This document shows, in pieces, positions 48,269 through 58,300 of a stretch of 64,000 nucleotides of DNA; position 1 is the first letter of the stretch, and each line of letters begins with the position of its first letter. Origin of the DNA: Microvelia longipes. Lineage: Eukaryota > Arthropoda > Insecta > Hemiptera > Veliidae. A program made the position numbers and the translations under genes. The notes under the pieces were generated by a model. The model was given only the letters and a program-made list of their open reading frames with translations, did no database searches and was not told the origin of the DNA. Where the stretch lies: NCBI GenBank assembly GCA_018340805.1, contig JACMZG010001911.1, positions 57,403,805-57,467,804 on the forward strand, given 5' to 3'.

Positions 48269-49216
48269 GGGGCAACCATGGTGATATTTAATTTTTTATT
48301 CATATTATTAAATATAAACTTATTTTAATACACTGTATTATAAACCACTTTTACTGAGTGTTTTTATTATTTTTTAAGAATATTTTGTTAGCTATATTTG
48401 AATTTTGGAACAAGTTATTTTTCATATAAAGGTTATTTATAGCACAGCTGTTAGATAAATAGATTAAGTAAAACACTTTTCTGAGCCATTCTCCACAAAG
48501 TTATATCAAGGACATTGGTAAAAACTAAATTGTTTTTTCTTTTGAGCCTATTATATATTTTAATTATTGTGTGACTTGTTTTGTACGACAATTTAGTTTT
48601 TTGATACCTGTAATTTAACTTCTGAGCTCTTTTTTTAGGAAATAACTAGAAAATAAGAAAAAATACAAAGTTATATGTGAACTTAAAACTGTTGCATTTT
48701 ATGCGATATTACAATTATTGGACTATTTTATGTGTATACTAAGATAAATAATAGTCTCTGCTATATACCACCCTTTAACCATATCTTAATTTCATTTTAG
48801 GAAATTTTCAAAGAAAAAATCAACTTATTGATAGTTTCAGTTTTAAAAGTTTATTATTTAAATTATTGTGTATTAAGACGTAGTTTCAATGGTATAGAAA
48901 TAGCAGGACTGCTGGTTACTTATCAGTCATGTATGATTTGAGAAACTACATGACCAACTTATTAAGTAAGTCTTGCAGGCTCGTCCAACCACTTTGCTAT
49001 AAATACCTAGTTAGGGTGTACTGGCACTTTGAGAAAAAATTGGGTAGTGTACCTCAGAACTTTTCCTCATCATGTCAGATTTGTTTCATTTATCCTCCCT
49101 ACTTCGGACTCACTTAGCTCATCCTCAGAATATAAAAATCACCCAAAATACCACAGCACATCTTCGGACTTGCTTCGCTTGTTCTCAGTCATAAATACAT
49201 TTGTTTTATTCCTATT

Positions 49217-49260
49217 GGTCACCCATCTAGGTGCTGACCTTGCTCGATGCTGCTTAACTT
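49217..49260 (-). repeat. 5S rRNA-like segment, copy 1 (5S-derived SINE or 5S fragment)
   Basis: On the - strand it reads TTAAGCAGCATCGAGCAAGG, then TCAGCACCTAGATGGGTGACC. This resembles the internal promoter region of eukaryotic 5S rRNA (AAGCAGCGTCGGGC, then TTAGTACTTGGATGGGTGACC), with about six differences in 39 bases. Both box A and box C regions are recognisable. The first ~50 bases of 5S are absent. The downstream part (CAATAGGAATAAAACAAATG, GACAAGCGAAGC-like) is shared with copy 2, as in a 5S-headed SINE. Confidence 0.6.
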
Positions 49261-49325
49261 TCATTATATACTTACAAAAATGCTTTAAAAAACCGTAGAT
49301 ATAATTGCCTTGTGGAAAGAAAACT

Positions 49326-49347
49326 ATATATATATATATATATATAC
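49326..49347. repeat. Short (TA)n microsatellite
   Basis: TA run within the TIR element. Confidence 0.9.
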
Positions 49348-49610
49348 TTATTTATTATCTGAAGGGTATTTATTTATAACCTTAAATTCAACTCAATTAG
49401 ATATTTTTTTGTTTTTTCACTATTTTTTTCAAAAACTTCTACAAGTCATTAAAACAAATCTGGATCGGAAAATATTACCACTTTTTCTCTCCTGAAACTG
49501 CTTCTGATTCTCTTTGCTTGTCCTCAGAATATAAAATAACTTAAATAAAAAAAATTAAGACTCGCTTCGCTTGTCCTCAGATGGTAAATACATGTGTTTT
49601 ATTTCCCTTA

Positions 49611-49652
49611 GTCACCCATCTAGGTACTGACCTTGTTTGATGATGCTTAAAT
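49611..49652 (-). repeat. 5S rRNA-like segment, copy 2
   Basis: On the - strand: TTAAGCATCATCAAACAAGG, then TCAGTACCTAGATGGGTGAC. It is followed by AAATAAAACACATGTATTTA and GAGGACAAGCGAAGCGAGTC, homologous to copy 1. More decayed in the box A region. Confidence 0.55.
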
Positions 49653-50989
49653 TTTATGATCCAACAAAAAATATAGATATACTTGCCGCATTCTAACAAA
49701 ACTTTGTGTACTTATTTATTTTGTGAAGGGATACCCTTGTACCAAATTTCTACTCACATAGATTTTTTTATTTCTTTACAATTTTTTAATTTACAAGTCA
49801 TGTGATAAAAATTGAACTAATTATGATAATTAGATGAAACTTAGAAGATATTTTGCTCGATTATGAACTCAACACCAAGTCTCAAACTGATTGACACATT
49901 TTTCAGTGTTTTATGAATTTTTAAAATTTTACTGAGTCATTATTGCAGGTTTATGAAGTCATAAAAATATTAATTTCCGGATAGCACAACTAAACCTAGA
50001 GATTGATTTTTGTACCAAATTTCAACTCTTTAGCTTAAAAACTCTGGGAGATATAATGATAACATACACATAAAGACTGACAACTTTGTGAAAGAAACTG
50101 AAGTTGTGGATTACTCCAGAAATATCCGGGTTTAGAATTTTTTGCTAAAACAATATTTTCCCTATCCTTATGATATAAATGAGGAAAAGTAAAAACACTT
50201 GGACAAAAATGATTTTTTTTATTTATAGGTGTTTATTTTTTAAATTTAATTTAAATGAAATAAATTTAAATTTATTTTTGGATCATTATTTTATCATATT
50301 TTTACATTATAATGTTTATCTATTTACCTTTTGACGTTACTCAACCTTTTTTTCTCGGAAAAATTCAATTTTATTCCCTAAACTATGGCATTAATTTTTA
50401 TCAATATCACACCAAATTTGGTCTAAGCATTACTTAAACTGATAGAATGAATTCCTTAAAAATAGATTTTTGTTGAAGAAGAAAACTGTGTTTCTAAGCG
50501 TGTTATCAAAAATTTAAAACAGCGATTTATCTAAATAATTTTTTTAGCACCTATAGAAATTTTCAAATCTCTAGATCAAATAGGAACTGAGCTATTTGAG
50601 GAATACAAAAAACACAGTGTCAGTACACCCTTAAGTCATGTGTTGTAAATATAATAAAGTTTTTAATACTGTCTAAAAATAAGTGTCAACCATTCACTTT
50701 GACTTATGTCAACTCTTACATGGTACCCAAGTTCCTTCTTGTTAATAGACTAACTTTTTATTTGTCACAAATGATTGTGTGTTACATATAAATGTCATTC
50801 TTAGGCTGTCGTTTATTCTATTAATATTAATTTTCTTCAAAAGAGGTTAAAAGACTTTGATTTCAGTGAAATAAATGTATATGTGTAAAAATAATTATTA
50901 ATAAAATAACAAAATAAAAATTATGTAATGAAACAAAATCAAGAACAATCTCTCGTGATGTTTTTATTCTAAACCTTATTTTATTTTCT

Positions 50990-51467
50990 TATAAGGCGCG
51001 GTCGAATATCCACGGCCTTCTAGAACGTTGGATCACCAACAAACTTTTTTTTCAAAATTTTCAGTAATTAGCCGGATTTGTGATAAATGAAGCCTATTTC
51101 CGTAATCTGCACGCTCTTTTGGTTAATCTCAAAGAGTATTTACATTCACTCAACGATTTATTTTTAATCTAACTTGGTACATACATAACTACTGTTAGAC
51201 GTCAATATTTTGACGTTTGTGTTATATTTTGACATGTCATATTTGTTAACATTGACGTCTAACAGTAGTTATGTATGTACCAAGTTAGATTAAAAATAAA
51301 TCGTTGAGTGAATGTAAATACTCTTTGAGATTAACCAAAAGAGCGTGCAGATTACGGAAATAGGCTTCATTTATCACAAATCCGGCTAATTACTGAAAAT
51401 TTTGAAAAAAAAGTTTGTTGGTGATCCAACGTTCTAGAAGGCTGTGGATATTCGACCGCGCCTTATA
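50990..51467. mobile_element. Near-perfect 217-bp-arm hairpin (foldback MITE or hpRNA locus)
   Basis: The arms 50990-51206 and 51251-51467 are exactly 217 bp each and reverse-complementary at 216 positions. The one difference I find is CCACGGCC against CCACAGCC. The loop is 44 bp (51207-51250). The ends are TATAAGGCGCGGTCG and its inverse, and TATA on both sides may be the target duplication. No coding frame. The near identity implies recent insertion or ongoing gene conversion between arms. Confidence 0.95.
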
Positions 51468-51504
51468 GACGAAAAAACTGTTTTTTAAATACAGTTTTTT
51501 ATTA

Positions 51505-51672
51505 TAGAATGACACACGGCTAAAATCAGTTGACTGCGTAAGTAAATAATGCGAGGGTGCCAATGAAATTAGTCCTGTATGTTAGACCACGCTCACAATT
51601 TCATATCAGGCCTACCTCTTTGGTTCCTCAACACTATTTGTAGCCTCACTGGTTATAGCAGTGTTATACTAT
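51505..51672. mobile_element. Rearranged MITE family 3 fragment
   Basis: GACACACGGCTAAAATCAGTTGAC at the left equals the family 3 terminus at 26820. Further right GGTTCCTCAACACT is the inverse of its interior AGTGTTGAGGAACC. The right terminus is missing, so the copy is rearranged or chimeric. Confidence 0.65.
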
Positions 51673-51803
51673 AGAGTCTTTTAGTACTTAAATTAAACAG
51701 CAAGCGGTCCATGTTACATACACCTTTATAATTATTTTTGAACTAATAAGTGGTGTACCTCAACTATTATTGCATGAATTGGAGGGCCCATATAAATGTA
51801 ATT

Positions 51804-52071
51804 TATATGGGCATTAAATAATTTATTTAATGCCGCCTCCGTGGTGGAGGTCGTTAAGGCGTTAGTCTTAACACTGACCTTTGACACCCACAGAGGTCTG
51901 GGGTTCGCATCCCAGGTTACGCTCCCAGTTTATAGAAGATTATAATTTAGATAAATTATCGCCAACTTAAGAATACACTTTGAGCGTAACGGTCGCTATT
52001 ACCACCCGAGGTGGTTCCCGCAAGGGTTAGCCCTGATGAGCCGCAAGGCTCTAAACGGGTATTATTATATT
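51804..52071 (+). mobile_element. tRNA-derived SINE, copy 1, with 14-bp target duplication
   Basis: The tRNA-like head starts near 51834 (GCCTCCGTGGTGGAGG) with an A-box-like TGGTGGAGGTCGTTAAGG and a clear B box GGTTCGCATCC (51902-51912). The body contains ACCACCCGAGGTGGTTCCCG and GAGCCGCAAGGCTC, then AAACGGG. ATATAAATGTAATT occurs at 51790-51803 and 52072-52085, a target duplication as made by LINE machinery. The Pol III promoter looks usable, but the element has no coding function. Confidence 0.88.
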
Positions 52072-52429
52072 ATATAAATGTAATTAACAAAGCTAGTCAA
52101 AGTATCTACCAAATACCCAAAAACATTTTCTCTCTTTGCTAAACAGATTGTTAAGTCACAAACTGTTTGTATTTTCCACCTAATTATTTAAATTACCTCT
52201 CGTTAACTTAATATTTATAGGATAACTTACTGCTATTTATCTTGCAATTTCGAGCATTGATCAACCTGAACAATATGACATAAACCAATATGTCATTTTT
52301 ACTGATTCTTAGTCCTTCTTGCAAAAATTAAATCACTCTCTAAAAACTGAATCTTTTCATTATAACCATTTCCATATATTATTAGTAAGGATCAGTAACT
52401 TCAATTACCAGGGCTGTGAAAATAAGTCT

Positions 52430-52562
52430 GCAATGGATTCGAGCCCACATTGGAATTACCAGCAATGGATTCGAGCTCACATTGGAATTACCAGCAATGA
52501 ATTCGAGCCCACATTGGAATTACCAGCAATGAATTCGAGCCCACATTGGAATTACTAGCAAT
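52430..52562. repeat. Tandem repeat, exact 32-bp unit, four copies
   Basis: TTCGAG begins at 52438, 52470, 52502 and 52534. The unit contains CCCACATTGGAATTACCAGC. Very little divergence. The short frame across it is not a recognised protein. Confidence 0.9.
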
Positions 52563-53319
52563 GAGATTGTCTCCAAGATGTCCACATGCAAACATGTCAA
52601 ATAAAATACTTCCAATTCAGGAAATCAATTATTACTTCTTAAACAAGGCAATTATTTGGTGGCAAGCAATGATCGTAGCTTAGCAATGGCTTTATTGTAT
52701 TTTCAACAGCATAAATTCCAAGCCCCATGGTTTAAGCCTTGAGATGTCTAAGAAGTATATTTCCCATATTTATTTTCTTTTTATTGTAGACGTGAATATG
52801 ACTCGAGGAGGAGTTGAAATATAGTAATGTTGGAGGAATTGATTTTTTATATTTTCCTGAAGTGTCAAAAAATATTAATTTAGTAATATGGGAAACAATG
52901 AAAAAAATATAAGTATATTTAAGTTGGGAATAATAAATATAATAATAAATATAATTAAGTTGGGAAAAAAATATATTTCCCAACTTAATTATATTCTATC
53001 AAAGCATGTTGAGCATAACAAACTTGAGTTTATTTTTATTTAGAAAAAGGGTAGACTAGTGCTACAAGTGATTTTAAAAACAAGTTGCCGATTGCCTGTG
53101 GCCTCGGCGTTGTGGTCATAGCCTATTTCTACCCACCTATTATTTCTTGCTTTAGTATTCGGTTTATGCTTCATGATCTGAGTGTTAGAAAATGGCATAC
53201 TACATTACTATTTTTTACTCTCTTTTTTCCGGATTTTTTTAAGGAAATGCGCTATTTTTTTAAATTGCATAAACTCAGCTTTCGATGAGTGCGAATAATG
53301 CTGTGGTGTGTCGAGTTGA

Positions 53320-54397
53320 AATGGCATTTCCATGTCAAATCAATACAAAAAAGTACATTTTTGGACTTAGTCACTGATTTTAATATATTATAGCTGACAG
53401 GTAGGCACCATAAAAGGAAGAAAAAAAAAATCAGAATTTTGACTTATTTGGTGCAGCCATATTCCAGCAGTAGGGTGGCGAATTTTTTAAACAAATGTGA
53501 TTTTTCAACTTTTCTTTGACTACAAAAATAGCTGTATCTAAAATTCTGCGTAGGGTATGATTTTCATTTTGATGACGTTCGAAAGCTTAAACTTGGACCT
53601 TTCAAATAGATTCTACATATTTTCAGATAATTAGGTGCAAGGTTTTTTTATGAGCAAATATAAAATAAAAATGCTAATACCTCAATAAGCCAATTAAAAA
53701 TTCATTTATTTTCAATAAATTTTAAAAATTTACCTTTTAGACTGAAAAAAATCTAAAAGGTACTTAAACTGTTGGTAAAATGTCCACGAAGTTTCATTTT
53801 GAGACCGCCGTGGGATTGGACACAGTAGCGCATAACGAGTATCAAAGAACAAGTAGTCACTTTTGTACCATTTCTATCAATCACCATGTGATAAATCTTA
53901 AACTTTTTACAGTTTGACATACCTTGGCACTCGTTCTGCGCTGCTGTGTCCAATCCCATGGCGGACCCAGAATGAAACTTTGTGCACACTTTACTAACCC
54001 TTGAAGCTCTTATTAAGACTTTTTTTAAATTTTTATAAATTTGCTTTTCGAGATACTTGCATTTTTATTTTATATTTGCTCATTATAAAAACTTGTAACT
54101 AATTATACAAAAGTATGTAGGATATATTTGAAAGGGCCAAGTTCAAACGCCACCAAAATAAGAATCATACCCTATGCAGAATTTTAGATACAGCTATTTT
54201 TGTAGTCAAAGAAATGTTAAAAAATCCAATTTTTTTTTTGGAAAATTCACCACCCTACTGCGGCAATATGGCGGCACCAAATGAGCCAAAATTCGGATTT
54301 TTTTTCTTCCTTCTATACTGCCTACCTGTCAGCCAAATTATATTAAAATTGTAGATATCACTTGACTTTACCTTTGTTGATTTGGTATGGAATGACC
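53320..54397. mobile_element. Foldback element with ~450-bp arms upstream of RPE
   Basis: Left blocks are matched in inverse order by right blocks: GGCATTTCCATGTCAAATCAA with TTGATTTGGTATGGAATGACC; CTGACAGGTAGGCA with TGCCTACCTGTCAG; AATAGCTGTATCTAAAATTC with GAATTTTAGATACAGCTATT; GGGATTGGACACAG with CTGTGTCCAATCCC. Divergence between arms is moderate. Confidence 0.88.
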
Positions 54398-54758
54398 CTT
54401 AAGGGGAACCCGCAAAGAGTGGGGGTAAAAATCAATTAAACGGAAATATCTCTGGTTCTAAGCAAAATATCAAAATTCTAAGACGGTACTTCACTTCTAA
54501 TTTTTATTCTGCACATTTTAAGACTCATTTCAACCTTCTGGAGCAAAAAACAGTGGTGCAATTTGAGAACTAAAATTTTTAAAGTAGTTCTCAAATTGCG
54601 CCACTGTTGTTTGCTCCAGAAGGTTGAAATGATTCTTAAAATGTGCAGAATTAAAATTAGAAGTGAAGTACCGTCTTAGAATTTTGATATTTTGCCGAGA
54701 ACCGGAGATATTTCCATTTAAGTGATTTTTACCCCCCTCTTTGCAGGATCGCCTTAAG
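54398..54758. mobile_element. Second foldback element, directly abutting the first
   Basis: CTTAAGGGGAACCCGCAAAG and the inverse CTTTGCAGGATCGCCTTAAG bound two ~170-bp arms. The arms share CGGTACTTCACTTCTAATTT, GCACATTTTAAGA, CCTTCTGGAGCAAA and GTGG.GCAATTTGAGAAC around a short centre near 54570. It ends 350 bp before the RPE start codon. Confidence 0.88.
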
Positions 54759-55001
54759 CATTCCCATTGAAAATCAGGAAGAAATGTGTATCAAGCAGTA
54801 ATACTACTGCTTGGGTTCTTGAAGCATAAATCGAAAATTAAAGCAAAATGGATTGCTGAGCAAAGAAGTGTTTCATAGGAAATTCTCCCAGTTTGTGGAC
54901 CTCCAGTTATGATTTTTTTATTTTATCGTAGAAGTATAATTTAAATTTAAAGCGGGAACAAAATCCAAGCGGCTTTTGTTCAAACTACGAATATTTATAA
55001 A

Positions 55002-55013
55002 TGCGCATGCGTT
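55002..55013 (+). promoter_or_regulatory. NRF1/Erect wing-like site in the RPE promoter
   Basis: TGCGCATGCGTT, about 95 bp before the start codon, is one base off the palindromic NRF1 consensus YGCGCAYGCGCR. NRF1 sites (Ewg in flies) are typical of housekeeping and metabolic promoters. The only GC-rich cluster nearby. Confidence 0.55.
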
Positions 55014-55107
55014 ATTATATCACTTATCAAAAACGTGAAAATTTGAATGTTGCCCCTTGAACCCTTAACGTAGTTTTGTATTAAATTGTTTGTAAGTATT
55101 ATTTAAA

Positions 55108-55344
55108 ATGAGTGGAAAAGTTTGCTGTAAGATTGGTCCATCTGTACTAAATGCTGATTTATCTCGACTTTACGAGGAATCAGAGAAAATGCTGGCTTCC
55201 GGCGCTGACTACCTCCACTTAGACGTCATGGATGGACATTTTGTTCCTAACATCACGTTTGGTCATCCTGTAATTAAATGCCTAAGAAAAAAAGTTCCGG
55301 ATTCTTTCATGGAAAGTCATATGATGGTGTCGAACCCTGATCAG
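55108..55344 (+). CDS. RPE: RPE exon 1
   Basis: 79 codons from ATG (context TTAAAATGAGT) to CAG|GTATTA. Contains S12, H37, D39 and H71. The open frame runs on to 55602, but only because intron 1 and MITE copy C happen to be open; homology stops at the donor. Confidence 0.97.
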
Positions 55345-58300
55345 GTATTATATGAAGAGTATTTTAGCGAATATCCTTTGATTTTTTTAACGAAATCGTT
55401 AAATATTACACTGAGTTCACCATTTGTCAGGTACGAGTCAGAGGTAGAGTGGGGGATTTTTCTCACTCTAGGAAACTCAATGAGGAAAACATTAGACTAC
55501 AGTCTATCGTTTAGTTTAAAAATCTTGACAGGTCAGTTTAGACACCACCGATTCTTAAGAAAAAAAATCCCTGTAAGAAGGGAGCGGGAAAAAACTATGT
55601 AAACAAATCAGGTTATTTTACCCGTATTTTCTTTGAGATGGTTTTTTACATATCTTTTGTGTAGTTTTGTTTTAAAATATCATTTTTAAGATTAATTTGA
55701 AAGTAGTTTTCAAAACGATGTAATCAAAAGAAGAACCTCAAACAAAGTAAACAATTGCCGGGAAGAAGGTTTTTTCCCTACAGCAGTTATTGTGGTAGGG
55801 ATTTTTTTCTCCTTTTAAGTCAGAGGTTGGCAGCGGCTTCTCTGATTGGTCAATCCCCAAAATACTTATGACCTTGGGGATTTTTAAACTAAACGATAGA
55901 CTGTAACGCACCTTGTTGGGTACAAACCCATCTCATTTTCTGATCACTCTGTTAATCTGTGTTACTCTAGGACTATTATCAACAAGTGAATTCACTCCCC
56001 TCAAAAACTTTCGTAGGTAGCTATTAAACTAGATTTAAAAAAAAATAGCATAAAAAATGACTACGTACACATAGCTTATTCAACTCAAACCTAAAAAATC
56101 CTTTAATTCACAAAATAAAAAATATACATATAATAAAATTTAACAGGTGATTATATTCAATACGGATTTAATATAATTTGATGCTTGCGCCGTATTTGTT
56201 TACTCGATCAAATCAGATGACATCACAACTGATTCCACCTAAACATTGTGTCTTTTACAGTGATTGTTTACTTAGGTTATAAGAAAATTAAAAACAAAAA
56301 ATATATTTAATTTAGTTTTGATTTTTTTGCATAAGAGAGAAACACTTTATTTACAAAAGAATATAGTTGAGCTGTCCTTATGATGCTTGACACAGCATAC
56401 TTATCAATCAAAGACATCATCCGTAAAAAAATAAAATAAGATAAAATTAATACTAAAACAATTAAGATTCAACTAAATATGTGTATATCTAAAATGATGA
56501 TGAATTATTATAAAAACAGTAAAGTATTAGTTATTTCATCACTTTGAATAATACTATATATAGAAGGAGCATAACTGATAACAGCAAAGTCGTTTCACTG
56601 GTGGTCTTAAGTAATGCTGCCACCCTAACAGTATACAATTTAACTATAACAAAGTTGGCAATACTTCCGGTTTCTAAATTTTTATGTTCGATTATTAATT
56701 AATGATTGATTATTTATAAAATACTATTATATATCATTGCTATTACAATTTTTTAAGCATTTTAAATTGTATTTTAACATTTTTAATAAAAATTATGTAA
56801 AAAGTAGTCCTCGTCAACTAAATGTAGATTTTTGTATTACCCTACACTTTTGCTATCTAAGTCCAATTTTATTAAGTACATAGCACGGTTTTTAAGTTAT
56901 TATATTTGTTACTTAATGTCTTTTTTCATCAGTGGATATTTATAAAATAATGTTTTGTTGTTAGGGAGGTACCCCCTACTTGGTGGTTGCCCTTACTTGA
57001 CCACCAGTCATCCTGCTTTCGTGTTATCAGTAGAATTACATTGTGTTTACAGTCCTATGCTCCTTCTATATTAATATTATTCTAAGTTCCGTTGAACCAA
57101 GGAGTAAACCTTAAAAAAATCCTAAGTAAATATATAACACTACAGTCTATCAAATACTTTAAAAATCTCGAAGGTCAGTTTAGGCACTGCCCATTCTAAA
57201 GAAAAAAATCCCTGCAAGAAGGGAGTGGGAAAAAACTATGTAATTAAATCAGGTTATTTTGCCCATATTTTCTTGGCGATGTTTTTTTACATTTCTTTTG
57301 TGTAGTTTTATTTTATAATATAATTTTTATGATTAATTTGAAAGTAAATTTCAAAACTTACTTGCCATAGAAAGCTTGCCGGGAAAAAGGTTATTTCCCT
57401 ACTGCGGTTATGGTGGTAGGGGATTTTTTTTCTCTTTTCAAGTGAGGGGTTGGCGGCGGCTTCTCTGATTGGTCAATCCCCAAAATGCTTATGACCTTGG
57501 GGATTTTTAAACTAAACGATGGACTGTAATTAATGCTTTTCACTAAAATAATTGTGTGTTTGCAGTGGATAGAGCCTATGAGTGATGCTGGAGTTAACCA
57601 ATACACATTTCATATTGAAGCATCTTCTGATGTAAATACAACTTGCAGAAAAATTAGAGAAGCTGGAATGAAGGTATTTCATATAAAATTTAGGTTTTTC
57701 TTTACATTAGTGTATAGAATAATGTAAAGACCATGAATATTGTCAGTTTTTGACAATATTCCCCCTAACCATTCTAAGTTACTTGTCTTGTGAGTATTTG
57801 GGTACCATTTTTTTCTTCTTTTCATTGACTGGCCACCTACACCCTATACAGTGTGGTACTTCAAATACATCACCCTCATTAACTCAGCTTCCTACCCCCA
57901 CTTAGTTGACCACTGGAAGTTTAAATACCCAATTATTTGTTTGGTAATTGTCTGATAATCTGATAACCAAAATGTGCTTTTCTACGGTCGATTTAAAAAA
58001 ATGGGGCATACCTTTATATTAATTATTTTAGAAACTGGGTCATATCCTAAACATTTTGATGCCAATATAATTAAAATTTTGGTATTCTTGTGTCAAGCTA
58101 TCATTTGGCATATATAAGGAATATTACCCTTTTATATTTAAAATAAGCTTATTGGTACACCAGAATTAATCACTTATAATACATTGTGTGGGAAAAATTT
58201 CTAGAATTTAGTGATATGACACAGTTTCAGAAATGATCCATATAATTATATGCTCCAATTTAACTTTTTAAAGTTATTAGTTAGAAAAACATATTTACAA

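Larger units (their letters stand above)
49011..50634. mobile_element. TIR element of ~1.6 kb
   Basis: TTAGGGTGTACTGGCACTTTG at the left is matched by CACAGTGTCAGTACACCCTTAA at the right. No transposase. It contains two related ~200-bp segments with 5S rRNA-like cores. Its right half has phrases such as ATTGATTTTTGTACCAAATTTCAACT that also occur in diverged form near 9610, 24450 and 63340. Confidence 0.65.

Noticed and set aside
51834..51913. Functional tRNA gene
   Set aside because: A and B boxes are present, but no cloverleaf with acceptor and anticodon stems forms. The SINE body and target duplication explain the sequence.
52033..52058. CTGATGAG..CTCTAAAC in SINE copy 1 as another hammerhead core
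   Set aside because: The GAAA element is absent (TAAA) and spacing after stem II is off by two bases. Copy 2 lacks the stem altogether. Better seen as an ordinary SINE hairpin.
52319..52558. 79-codon frame with repeated PHWNY/PTLEL motifs
   Set aside because: It follows the 32-bp tandem repeat. Since 32 is not a multiple of three, the frame changes in each unit, so it is not a protein repeat.
55345..55602. Continuation of the RPE exon 1 frame into intron 1
   Set aside because: Similarity to the epimerase stops exactly at CAG|GTATTA and resumes in exon 2. The extension reads through a MITE terminus.
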